From VAZQ01 sp963739175 (GTDB taxonomy: Bacteria > Pseudomonadota > Alphaproteobacteria > Rhizobiales > Xanthobacteraceae), in NCBI GenBank assembly GCA_963739175.1, contig CAVTZH010000009.1, positions 496,001 through 560,000 on the forward strand: DNA of 64,000 bases, in the 5' to 3' direction. The position numbers and the translations under genes were made by a program. Below, piece after piece: positions 17,265 through 26,407 of the stretch; the first letter of the stretch is position 1, and each line of letters opens with the position of its first letter. The notes under the pieces are model-generated. The model was not told the origin of the DNA. It ran no database searches and saw only the letters and a program-made list of their open reading frames with translations.

Positions 17265-17605
17265 GACGAAAACCCTTAAATCCGGAAGCTTTGACGAGCG
17301 GTCGCCGCGGCGCGGGGCCGTTTTGGCCGACAAAAGGCTCGCTTGAAGACCGCGGAGGTATAGGAACCGAGCCGCGAGGTCAAGCTTTCGCCGGCGTCGG
17401 CCTGCCCCGCGGTAACGGATTGGGCCAATTCCGGGATTTGCCTTGATCGGGTCATGATGAGAAGGCAAACCGTGGCCGGGGCGCGCACCACTGGATCTAG
17501 TTGTTCGACGTCCCGGGGCCACGCCCGGCCTATCCCCGATTGGGGGGCAAGTCCCCGACAGGGAGTAACGGCCGGCGCGACCGCAAGACCTGAAAAGGGC
17601 GCGGA
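17265..17605. other. Divergent intergenic region between rpmB and the DUF3108 gene
   Basis: 341 bp without a credible coding frame. It must hold the rpmB promoter and that of the DUF3108 gene. No motif stood out. Confidence 0.4.
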
Positions 17606-18496
17606 ATGCAGGCGCGGAAGAATGGGGTCGCCGTTTTGAAGTCGCTACGTCCTGCCCGGCACGCGATCCTCGCGAGCGCGCTTCTCGTCACGGCGCTCGG
17701 CTCCGGCACGAGCGCCTTCGCGCAAGGCACCCTCGACGCGCGCTATGAGGTCACGCTCGGCGGGGTCTCGTTCGGCCGCGGCGCCTGGCACATCGACGTG
17801 CGCGACGACCAGTTCACCTCGGCGGTCTCGGGCACCACCACCGGCATCATGCGCATGTTCTCGACCGGGCGCGGCACCAGCGCGTCACGCGGCGCCGTCG
17901 TTACCGGCGGTGCGCTGAACGCGTCGTCGTATTCGTCGAGCATCGCGACCACCCAGAAGTACGACGAAGTCCGGATGCAACTCGCGTCCGGGACCGTAAA
18001 GCAGTACATGGCGGAGCCGCCGAACAGTCCGGATCCGGAGCGGGTGCCGGTGCAGGAGGCGCACCGGCGTGGCGTGCTCGACCCGATGACCGCGGCGATC
18101 CTGCGCGTGCCGGGCAGCGGCGACACCTTCGTGCCGCAGGCCTGCAACCGTAAGCTCGCGATCTTCGACGGCCGCATGCGCTACGACCTGCAGCTCGCGT
18201 TCAAGCGCCTCGACCGCGTGAAATCCGACAAGGGCTACCAGGGCACCGTCGTCGTCTGCGCGGTGAGTTTTGTGCCGGTCGCCGGGCACATCCCGAGCCG
18301 GCCTGTGATCAAATACCTGGCGGACCTGCGTCAGACCGAGCTGTGGCTCGCGCCGATCGCCGGAACCCGGCTGATGGTGCCGTATCGGGTGACATTGCCG
18401 ACGCCGCTGGGGCAGGGGGTGCTGCAGGCGACGCAATTCGTCACGGCCGCCCAGTCGCCGCGCCTGACGCCGACCAGCGCCCGGTCGCAACAATAG
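17606..18496 (+). CDS. DUF3108 domain secreted protein
   Basis: 296 residues. A long n-region leads to a signal peptide (ARHAILASALLVTALGSGTS) with likely cleavage after AFAQ. The mature part starts LDARYEVTLGGVSFGRGAWH, the DUF3108 beta-barrel-like opening, and continues with RRGVLDPMTAAILRVPGSGD and PVIKYLADLRQTELWLAPIA. Proteins of this family are periplasmic or outer-membrane associated with unknown function. Linkage between rpmB and the SUV3-like helicase is typical of Rhizobiales. Confidence 0.85.
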   Translation: MQARKNGVAVLKSLRPARHAILASALLVTALGSGTSAFAQGTLDARYEVTLGGVSFGRGAWHIDVRDDQFTSAVSGTTTGIMRMFSTGRGTSASRGAVVTGGALNASSYSSSIATTQKYDEVRMQLASGTVKQYMAEPPNSPDPERVPVQEAHRRGVLDPMTAAILRVPGSGDTFVPQACNRKLAIFDGRMRYDLQLAFKRLDRVKSDKGYQGTVVVCAVSFVPVAGHIPSRPVIKYLADLRQTELWLAPIAGTRLMVPYRVTLPTPLGQGVLQATQFVTAAQSPRLTPTSARSQQ

Positions 18497-18775
18497 GTGG
18501 GTCACCCGGCCGCAATAGTGGGGTTAGACGGGGGTTAATGGCGCCGGTCAAATGCGCCGGAACGTTCGGATCGCATTTTACTTGATTTAGTGGCCCCCAG
18601 GAGGGCAGGCGCGAGATATGGCCGTGAACGAAATCAAACTGGAGGCGAGTCACCGATTCGGCCGCGATTCGTTCGAACTCGTTCCACAGCTTAACCACAG
18701 GCTTTTCCTCCGTCGCATTGTGGTACAGAAGAGGCTTGGGAAGGGTGGCGGCCCTTCCCATTTCCCGGACCTGAA

Positions 18776-21700
18776 ATGGCAATTTCATTCTCTTCGCCGA
18801 GCAACCGCGACGCCCGTGCCCGCGGCACAGGTGTCACGGCGGTGCTCGGGCCCACCAATACCGGCAAGACCCATCTCGCGATCGAGCGCATGCTCGCGCA
18901 TTCCTCGGGCATGATCGGGCTGCCGCTGCGGCTGCTCGCGCGCGAGGTCTACAACAAATGCGTGGACCGGGTCGGCGCCGAGAACGTCGCGCTCGTCACC
19001 GGCGAGGAGAAGATCAAGCCGCCGAACCCGCGCTTCTGGGTCGCGACCGTCGAAGCGATGCCGCGCGACCTCGACGTCGCTTTCGTCGCCATCGACGAGG
19101 TGCAGCTTGGCGCCGATCTCGAGCGCGGCCATGTGTTCACCGACCGCATGCTCAACCGGCGCGGCCGCGAGGAGACGCTGGTGCTCGGCGCCGCCACGGT
19201 GCGGCCGATGGTCGAGCGGCTGTTGCCCGGCGCGCATGTGCTGACGCGGCCGCGGCTCTCGACGCTCACTTTCACCGGCGAGAAGAAGCTGACCCGGCTG
19301 CCGCGCCGCTCGGCGGTGGTCGCGTTCTCCGCGGAAGAAGTCTACGCGATCGCCGAATTGATCCGCCGCCAGCGCGGCGGCGCCGCGGTGGTGCTCGGCG
19401 CGCTGTCGCCGCGCACGCGCAATGCGCAGGTCGCGCTCTACCAGTCCGGCGACGTCGAATACATGGTCGCGACCGACGCCATCGGCATGGGCCTCAATCT
19501 CGACGTCGATCATCTGGCGTTCGCCTCCGACCGCAAGTTCGACGGCTATCAGTTCCGCAAGCTCAATCCATCCGAGATGGCGCAGATCGCCGGCCGCGCC
19601 GGGCGCGCCACGCGCGACGGCACCTTCGGCACCACGGGCCGCTGCCCGCCGTTCGAGACCGAGCTGGTGCAGGCGCTGGAGAGCCATTCGTTCGAGCCGC
19701 TCAAGCAATTGCAGTGGCGCAACACCGCGCTCGACTTCATCTCGGTCGGTGCGCTGCAGGCGTCGCTCTCCGAGGTGCCGAAGGAAAACGGGCTCACCCG
19801 CGCACCGGTGGCCGAGGACATCCTGGTGCTCGACCATGCCTCGCGCGACGACGACGTGCGCCAGATGGCGACCACGCCGGAGGCGGTGGCGCGGCTGTGG
19901 GAGGTCTGCCAGGTCCCCGACTATCGCAAGATCTCGCCCGCCTCGCATGCCGAGCTGGCGATGACGCTATTTGGTTTCCTCATGCGCGAGAGCCAAGATC
20001 CCGATCGACTGGTTCGCGCGCCAGGTCGAGCTCGCCGACAACGACACCGGCGACATCGACACGCTGTCGAACCGCATCGCCCACATCCGCACCTGGACCT
20101 TCGCCGCCAACCGGCCCGACTGGCTCGCCGATCCCGAGCACTGGCAGGGCGTGACGCGTGCGGTCGAGGACAAGCTCTCCGACGCGCTGCATGAGCGGCT
20201 GACCGAGCGCTTCGTCGATCGCCGCACCAGCGTGCTGATGCGGCGCATGCGCGAGAACACCGCGCTCGAGACCGACATCGGCAAGACCGGCGAGGTCGTG
20301 GTCGAAGGCCACAAGCTCGGCCGCCTCGACGGCTTCACCTTCACGCCCGAGGCATCCGCCGCCGGCTCCGAGGCGAAGGCGCTCGCGGGCGCCGCGCAGA
20401 AGGCGCTGGCCGGCGAGATCGACGCCCGCGCCGGGCAAGCTCGCGCAGGCGAAGGACGAGCAGTTCGTGCTGGCGACCGACGGCGTCATCCGCTGGCAGG
20501 GCCAGCCGGTCGGCCGCATCGTCGCCGCCGACGAGGCGCTCAAGCCGCGCGTGCGCATCATCGCCGACGAGCAGCTCACCGGCGCGCCGCGCGACAACGT
20601 GCAGGCGCGGCTCGACGCGTGGCTGAAGGCGCATATCGAGAAGCTGCTCGGGGCGCTGTTCCAGCTCGCCAATGCCGAGGACGTCACCGGGCTGGCGCGC
20701 GGCGTCGCGTTCCAGCTCGCGGAATCGCTCGGCGTGATCGAGCGCGGCAAGATCGCCGACGACGTGAAGTCGCTCGACCAGCCGGCGCGCGCGTCGCTGC
20801 GCAAATACGGCGTGCGCTTCGGCGCCTATCACATCTACGTGCCGGCGCTGCTCAAGCCCGCGCCGCGCGTGCTCGCGACCCAGCTCTATGCGCTCAAGCA
20901 TGACGAGACCAAGGGCCTCGAGATCATCCAGCAGCTCGCCGCCTCGGGCCGCACCTCGATCGTCGCCGACAAGACGATCGCGCACGAGCTCTATCGCATC
21001 GCCGGCTTCCGCGTCTGCGGCGAGCGCGCGGTGCGGGTCGATATTCTGGAGCGCCTTGCCGATCTCATCCGGCCCGCGCTGGCGTGGCGCCCGGGCGCGC
21101 CCGGCCCGCGGCCGGCCGCCGCCGCCGACAAGTTCGGCTTCGTGGTGACGACGGCGATGACGTCGCTCGCCGGCTGCTCGGGCGAGGATTTCGCGTCGGT
21201 GCTGCGCGCGCTCGGCTATCGCATGGAGAAGCGGCCGAAGCCGCCGCCGGAGCCTGTCGTCGCGACGCCCGCTGTTGAAGCGCCGGCGAGCGAGGCGGCG
21301 CCCGCCGATGCGGCGACGGCCGACGCAACGACGGCTGATGCGCCATCCGAAGCGCCCGCGCCCGAACCGGCGTCGACCGAAGCGCCGATGACCGATGCCG
21401 CGGCGGTCGATGTCACGCCGCTGGTCGCGGAAGCTGCACCTGAAATTGCGCCGGTCGAAGCGCCAGCTGAGCCTGCCGCGCCGCCGGAAGAGGTCGCCAT
21501 CGTTGAATCGACCGAGCCGGTGGCTGATGCCGTTGCCGCGCCGTCGTCCGAAGCCATCCGCCGAGCCGGCCGCATCCGAAGCAACGGCGGCTGCATCCGC
21601 GGAGCCGGCCACATCCGAAGCAACGACGGCGGCACCCGCCGAGCCGGAGATGATCGAGGTCTGGCGGCCGGGGCGTCCCGAGGGTCAGCGTCGTCCGCCG

Positions 21701-22201
21701 CGTCCGCCGCGCGAAGCGCGGCCACGCCGCGAGCCGCGCCGCCCGCGGCCTGCGCCGCAAGCGCCCGCCCCTGGCAACGGCGCGCCGGCGCCGGCAGAAG
21801 GCGTTGCCGCGGCGCCCGTTGAAGGTGCCGCTGCAGTCGAGGGCGCACCTGCGCCGGCGGCGGATGCACCGAAGCCGTGGCGGCGGCGCGAGCGCGGCCG
21901 CGATGGCGAGCGGCGTGAAGGTGGTGATCGCCCCGAGCACGCTGCGCGGCCGCCGCGTCCGGATCGTTCCGACCGTCCGCAACGCGACGAGCGCGGCGGT
22001 GGCCGTCCGCATCGTGGCAATCGTCCACCGCGCAGTGACCGCCCCGACCGTCCCGATCGCGATCCCGAGTTGCGTGCGAAATACATCAAGGGCCGCGAGG
22101 GCCGTGGTGGCGGGCGTGACCGTGAGCCCGATCCGAACTCGCCGTTCGCCAAGCTCGCGGCGCTGAAAGCGCAGCTCGAGTCGAACAAGGAGCCTAATTA
22201 G
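18776..22201 (+). pseudogene. SUV3-like superfamily II RNA helicase with low-complexity C-terminal tail, three frameshifts
   Basis: Helicase motifs are intact: Walker A GPTNTGKTH (residue ~25), Walker B AIDEVQLG (~105), GAATVRP, and in the second RecA domain ALSPRTRNAQVALYQSGDVE, VATDAIGMGLNLDV and QIAGRAGR (~275). The frame changes near 19993 (one extra C before AAGATCCCG), near 20434 (GGG for GG) and near 21555 (extra C). With those bases removed one protein of about 1,140 residues runs to 22201. The last 300 residues are Ala/Glu/Pro-rich repeats (SAEPAASEAT-like) and then Arg/Gly/Asp-rich, probably disordered RNA-binding sequence. Sequence error is the favoured cause. It heads the S4/fdxA/carD block. 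Confidence 0.85.
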
Positions 22202-22213
22202 GCGTTATCTTCT

Positions 22214-22597
22214 TTGGACCGGCAGCGCATCGACAAGTGGCTGTGGCACGCGCGGGTGGTGCGCACCCGCAGCGCCGCCGCCGCGCTCGCCACTTCCGGC
22301 CACGTGCGCCTCAACAGCCAGCGCATCGATGCCGCAAGCCGCACCGTGCGCGCCGGCGACGTGGTGACGGTCGCGCTCGACCGCGCCGTGCGCGTGCTGA
22401 AGGTCGCAGGTTTTTCCGAGCGGCGCGGCTCGGCGGACGATGCGCAGGTGCTCTACGAGGATTTGAGCCCGGCGCCGCGACGGGCGGCGTCGGAACCGGA
22501 ACCGCCGCCGGTGGCCGAGCGGGAACTCGGTGCTGGCCGCCCGACCAAACGCGACCGCCGGGCGATCGGCCGATTCACGGGAGATGAGGGCCAATAG
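22214..22597 (+). CDS. S4-domain RNA-binding protein (Hsp15-like)
   Basis: 127 residues. The S4 domain covers residues 1-65 (RQRIDKWLWHARVVRTRSAA, GHVRLNSQRIDAASRTVRAG). A basic, proline-rich tail follows. The family (heat-shock protein 15 type) binds 50S subunits carrying stalled nascent chains. The start is TTG at 22214, 13 bp after the helicase stop; no ATG is available in this frame. It is probably co-transcribed with the helicase. Confidence 0.88.
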   Translation: MDRQRIDKWLWHARVVRTRSAAAALATSGHVRLNSQRIDAASRTVRAGDVVTVALDRAVRVLKVAGFSERRGSADDAQVLYEDLSPAPRRAASEPEPPPVAERELGAGRPTKRDRRAIGRFTGDEGQ

Positions 22598-22684
22598 CCG
22601 CCGAATCGGGGCCACCATGACCTTGCGTCACTTGCCCGACCGGTTCCGGTACGCTACCTCACCCCCGCTACAGCGGAGTTTGTG

Positions 22685-23023
22685 ATGACCTACGTCGTCG
22701 TCGAGGGTTGCATCAAGTGCAAGTACATGGACTGCGTCGAGGTGTGCCCCGTGGACTGCTTCTACGAGGGCGAGAACATGCTCATCATCCATCCCGACGA
22801 ATGCATCGACTGTGGCGTCTGCGAGCCGGAATGCCCGATCGAGGCGATCAAGCCGGACACCGAGCCGGGGCTTGAGCGCTTCCTCAGCCTGAATGCGGAG
22901 TTCGCGAAGATCTGGCCCAACATCACCGCCAAGAAGCCGTCGCCCGCGGACGCCAAGGAGTGGGAAGGCGTGCCCGACAAGCTCGAAAAGCACTTCTCGC
23001 CGGAGCCGGGGCAGGGCGACTAA
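22685..23023 (+). CDS. fdxA: Seven-iron ferredoxin (FdxA type)
   Basis: 112 residues. Two cluster motifs are clear: CIKCKYMDCVEVCPVDCF near residue 8 (the 3Fe-4S site, shared with the second cluster through CP) and CIDCGVCEPECPIEAI near 39 (4Fe-4S). The 50-residue C-terminal extension with SLNAEFAKIWPNITAKKP is typical of FdxA. It is a low-potential cytoplasmic electron carrier. It sits between the S4 gene and carD, as in other Rhizobiales. Confidence 0.95.
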   Translation: MTYVVVEGCIKCKYMDCVEVCPVDCFYEGENMLIIHPDECIDCGVCEPECPIEAIKPDTEPGLERFLSLNAEFAKIWPNITAKKPSPADAKEWEGVPDKLEKHFSPEPGQGD

Positions 23024-23471
23024 CGGCGACTGCGTTATCAAAAGTCTATTGCTGCATTGCACAAGTAATCGTTCGAGACATTTCTACGCATTAACCACCT
23101 GACCGCAATTTAATTGGTCCGCATGACTGAAATACCATTTTGCGACGCCATAAGGCTTTGATTTTTGGGAAAAATGTGTTATACATCTGGAAAATGAGCG
23201 AAAGCCCCGCATCCGAGCCGCTCCCCCTGGGAGCGTAATTTTTACGGGGTTAATTTCCGAGGAACCGTCACTAGAAGGCGTGAGACCCACGAAGAGTGCC
23301 GTGGCAGGCAAGACGCGTCATCGTTCGAAGAAGAGCCCCGCCCTGACCCGGCGGGCCAAGAAAGCCGGCCCTCGCCGGAGGGCTTCCTCGCCCGCTCGCG
23401 GCCATGCTCGCGGGAGGGCTCCAGTGACCAGCCACCGGCGCAAACCGGAGGCCGAAGGAGCAACTCTCGGA
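23024..23471. other. Non-coding leader region between fdxA and carD
   Basis: 448 bp, with an AT-richer stretch (23090-23250) than the surroundings. A candidate promoter is at 23158-23185. A frame open from 23280 joins carD but codes only a very basic, low-complexity extension (RHRSKK, RRAKKAGPRRR) and is not counted as coding. A long structured 5' leader for carD is possible. Confidence 0.4.
23158..23185 (+). promoter_or_regulatory. Candidate sigma-70 promoter for carD
   Basis: TTGATT (23158-23163), a 16-bp spacer and TATACA (23180-23185). It is the best -35/-10 pair in an AT-rich patch upstream of carD and would give a 5' leader of about 280 bases before ATG 23472. Prediction only. Confidence 0.4.
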
Positions 23472-24038
23472 ATGACCACCAAAAAGACCACCCAACGGCA
23501 AGGTTTCAAGACCGGTGAGTACATTGTCTATCCGGCGCATGGCGTGGGCCAGATCGTTTCGATTGAAGAGCAAGAAGTCGCGGGCCTGAAGCTCGAACTG
23601 TTCGTCATCAACTTCGTCAAGGACAAGATGACGCTGCGCGTCCCCACCGCGAAAGCGGCGTCGGTCGGCATGCGCAAGCTCGCCGAAGGCGCGCTGGTGA
23701 AGCGCGCGCTCGAGACCCTGAAGGGTCGCGCCCGCGTCAAGCGCACCATGTGGTCGCGCCGCGCGCAGGAATACGAGGCCAAGATCAATTCCGGCGACAT
23801 CGTCGCCATCGCCGAGGTGGTGCGCGACCTGTTCCGTTCCGAGTCGCAGCCCGAGCAGTCCTATTCCGAGCGTCAGCTCTACGAGGCCGCGCTCGACCGG
23901 CTATCGCGTGAGATCGCTGCCGTGCAGCGCATCACCGAGACCGAGGCGATCAAGGAGATCGAAGCCGCGCTCGCCAAGGGTCCGCGTCGCGGCCCGGCCA
24001 AGACGGCCGAAGAGCTGGTCGAGGACGAGGCGGCGTAA
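23472..24038 (+). CDS. carD: CarD-family transcriptional regulator
   Basis: 188 residues. CarD binds the RNA polymerase beta subunit and stabilises open complexes, affecting rRNA and stress genes. The RNAP-interacting domain opens FKTGEYIVYPAHGVGQIVSI and continues with LELFVINFVKDKMTLRVPTA; the C-terminal helical DNA-binding domain contains KRTMWSRRAQEYEAKINSGD and SEIVRDL-like EVVRDLFRSESQPEQSYSER. ATG 23472 is chosen because GAAGGAG lies upstream and family proteins begin at TKKTTQRQGF; a longer basic upstream extension is rejected. A terminator follows. Confidence 0.93.
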   Translation: MTTKKTTQRQGFKTGEYIVYPAHGVGQIVSIEEQEVAGLKLELFVINFVKDKMTLRVPTAKAASVGMRKLAEGALVKRALETLKGRARVKRTMWSRRAQEYEAKINSGDIVAIAEVVRDLFRSESQPEQSYSERQLYEAALDRLSREIAAVQRITETEAIKEIEAALAKGPRRGPAKTAEELVEDEAA

Positions 24039-24067
24039 AGCCCGTTTCCTCCAGACGAATCAATTCA

Positions 24068-24102
24068 GAGGCCCGGTGGCGACGCCGGGCCTCTTTGCGT
24101 TT
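24068..24102 (+). terminator. Rho-independent terminator after carD
   Basis: GAGGCCCGG and CCGGGCCTC form a 9-bp stem around an 8-base loop, followed by TTTGCGTTT, 30 bp past the carD stop. Confidence 0.85.
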
Positions 24103-24295
24103 GTTGATTGGGGGCGCCTTCGCTGGCGTGCCCCGGTTTGTTGCCGGAATGTTCGGGTCGGACCCGGCTAAGTGGTTTGTCGCATTAAGGAACTTCGCGT
24201 CCGAACAGCAAAAATATCACGGTCAAGGACATATTGTTGCTTCGATTCTGGGTGACGCTCGGGGCATCGGGAGATCCGCAGACGGGGGTTTGCGT

Positions 24296-25156
24296 TTGAA
24301 AACAGGACGTTTCTTGGCGTGCCTCGCCATGGTTGGCGCGGGCGCGATCGCCGGTACGCTATCCGGGGGATACACCAACGCAGCGCGTTCGCCGGACACC
24401 ATTCCGGCCGGGGTCTTGGTCGACCTTGGCCCGGCCGAGGTGCAGGCGGCGACCGAAGCGCCGGCGGAATACACGCAATCCAACACCACCGCCGTCGCCA
24501 TGACGTCGATCGGGGCGCTGCGGGCCAAGTCTGTGCCGCCCAAGTCTCTGCCGCCCAGCTCCGTTGCGCCCAACCCTGTCGCCAATGAGCCTGCGCCGGC
24601 CGCCGTGATCGCGGCGCGCTTCCCGTCGCAGTGGCAGCAGCAACGCGCGCGCGCCGCGAGCGGCGACAACGATGCGCCGGCGCTGGCCTACGCGGCCGAG
24701 CCGCAGCGTGCCGAGCCGCAACCCGTCGAGCCGGTGCGTCCGGCGGCCGCCTCGTCGGGCGGCTTCACGCTCGCCAGCGTCGACACGAATGCAAACCCGG
24801 AACCGGCGGCGATGCCCAAGCGCATGGCCAGGCCGGAGAAGCCGAAGCCGGCGGTCCTGTTCAACGACGCGCAGCTCGCCAGCATCAAGGCGCGGCTCCG
24901 TCTCACCCGCGACCAGGAGCAGTACTGGCCGCAGGTCGAGTTGGCGTTGCGCGCGATCTCCTGGAAGCTCGCGACCCAGCAGAAGGGAATCGTGCGCGGC
25001 AATCAGGCGCAGATGATCGATCCCAGCAGCCCCGAGGTCGCACGGCTGAAGTCGGCGGCGTTCCCGCTGATCATGAGCATGCGCGAGGACCAGAAGCAGG
25101 AAGTGCGTCAGCTCGCGCACACGATGGGATTGAAGCAAGTCGCCGCGATGTTCTAG
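24296..25156 (+). CDS. Secreted protein with C-terminal LTxxQ-like (Spy/CpxP-type) segment
   Basis: About 286 residues from TTG 24296 (GGGGG seven bases upstream); TTG 24290 is the alternative and no ATG is well placed. A hydrophobic start (FLACLAMVGAGAIAGTLSGG) gives a signal peptide or anchor. The middle is Pro/Ala-rich, low complexity and probably disordered. The last 90 residues (IKARLRLTRDQEQYWPQVEL, FPLIMSMREDQKQEVRQLAH) resemble the LTxxQ helical repeats of periplasmic chaperones such as Spy/CpxP. The role is inferred. Confidence 0.7.
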   Translation: MKTGRFLACLAMVGAGAIAGTLSGGYTNAARSPDTIPAGVLVDLGPAEVQAATEAPAEYTQSNTTAVAMTSIGALRAKSVPPKSLPPSSVAPNPVANEPAPAAVIAARFPSQWQQQRARAASGDNDAPALAYAAEPQRAEPQPVEPVRPAAASSGGFTLASVDTNANPEPAAMPKRMARPEKPKPAVLFNDAQLASIKARLRLTRDQEQYWPQVELALRAISWKLATQQKGIVRGNQAQMIDPSSPEVARLKSAAFPLIMSMREDQKQEVRQLAHTMGLKQVAAMF

Positions 25157-25249
25157 CGAGCATCAACGGGTTGCGGCGTTGATGCTAAATGGCCCTCTCC
25201 CCTCGCGGGGAGGGGGCTATTCATTTGTGCGTACGGACACGCGCCAATC

Positions 25250-26224
25250 TCACTCCACCTTGATCCCCGCCGCCGAGATCACGTCCGCCCATTTCTTCGA
25301 TTCCGACGCGATGAATTTCGCGAAATCGTTCGGCGTGCCGGGCCGCGGCTCGACCCGGAAGCGCGCGAGGCTCTTCTTCATCTCGTCGGACTTGAGGGCG
25401 TTGTTGATCACGCCGTTGAGCCGCTCGATCGCAGGCGCCGGCGTGCCGGCGGGCGCCACCACGCCGGTCCAGAACGTCATCAGGAAGTCCGGATAGCCGG
25501 CTTCCGCCATGGTCGGCACGTCGGGCAGTTCGGAATAGCGCGCCGGGCTCGTGACCGCGAGCGCGCGCAGCTTGCCGTCCTGGATGTGCGGCATCAGCAC
25601 GCCCGGTGCGTCGATGATGAAGGCGTGGCGGCCCGCGATCAGGTCGGTGATCGCCGGCGCCGCGCCCTGGTAGGGCACGAACAGCACGTCGGTCTTGGTC
25701 AGGAGCTTGAACAGGCCATAGGCGATGTGCGGCGGCGTGCCGAGGCCGGAGCCGTAATTGAGCTTGCCTGCATTCGCCTTCGCGTGCGCGACCAGCTCGG
25801 CCATGGTCTTTGCCGGCACCGACGGATGCACCACGAGCACCAGCGGGCCTTCCGCCACCGCGGCGACCGGCGCGAAGCTCTTCACCGGATCGTAGCCGGC
25901 GTTCTTGTAGAGCGCGGGCGTCACCGCCAGCGAGCCGGACGAGCCGAACAGCAGCGTGTAGCCGTCGGGCTCGGCGGTGGCCACGGCGCGGCTGCCGATC
26001 ACCGCGCCGGCGCCCGGGCGGTTCTCGATCACCACGGTCTGGCCGACGCCTTGCGACAGACGGTCGCCGGTGAGGCGGCCCATCACGTCGATCGGCCCGC
26101 CGGGCGGGAACGGCACGATCATGCGGATCGGCTTCGATGGATAGCTCTGGCTCTTCGCCTCGGCGGCCGCCAACAACACGGCGGCGCAGGCCAAGGCGCA
26201 CAGCAGCGTGCGCTTGCGCATCAT
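25250..26224 (-). CDS. Bug/TctC-type receptor
   Basis: Intact periplasmic carboxylate receptor of 324 residues from ATG 26224 (AGGGAG eight bases upstream). A signal peptide (LLCALACAAVLLAAAEA) precedes YPSKPIRMIVPFPPGG. VIENRPGAGAVIG, PDGYTLLF, FVPYQGAAPAITD and LPDVPTMAEAG are present. It is downstream of an FAD monooxygenase gene (184 bp, with a REP-like repeat between), so the two may serve one aromatic substrate. Confidence 0.92.
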   Translation of the reverse strand: MMRKRTLLCALACAAVLLAAAEAKSQSYPSKPIRMIVPFPPGGPIDVMGRLTGDRLSQGVGQTVVIENRPGAGAVIGSRAVATAEPDGYTLLFGSSGSLAVTPALYKNAGYDPVKSFAPVAAVAEGPLVLVVHPSVPAKTMAELVAHAKANAGKLNYGSGLGTPPHIAYGLFKLLTKTDVLFVPYQGAAPAITDLIAGRHAFIIDAPGVLMPHIQDGKLRALAVTSPARYSELPDVPTMAEAGYPDFLMTFWTGVVAPAGTPAPAIERLNGVINNALKSDEMKKSLARFRVEPRPGTPNDFAKFIASESKKWADVISAAGIKVE

Positions 26225-26314
26225 GGTTTCACTCCCTGGGTCGTTGCGCCGCTTCTTTGGTGTCGGCGTGCGAGCGTGAAGTGTAGCGGATGAAAGGCAC
26301 GGCTGCGATGCGGC

Positions 26315-26394
26315 TGTAGCCCGCATGAGCGACGCGAAATGCGGGGTGGTCCATCCCGGATTTCGCTGCGCTCATCCGGGCTACGGACTGCAGC
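26315..26394. repeat. REP-like palindromic element
   Basis: Starts GTAGCCCGCATGAGCG and ends CTCATCCGGGCTAC, an imperfect 80-bp hairpin of a type found many times in Bradyrhizobium-like genomes. A related copy is at 28868. Confidence 0.6.
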
Positions 26395-26407
26395 CCGGGA
26401 CACGCAT

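Noticed and set aside
23280..23471. N-terminal extension of CarD
   Set aside because: The extension is low-complexity and basic, CarD proteins begin at TKKTTQRQGF, and a good ribosome-binding site precedes ATG 23472.
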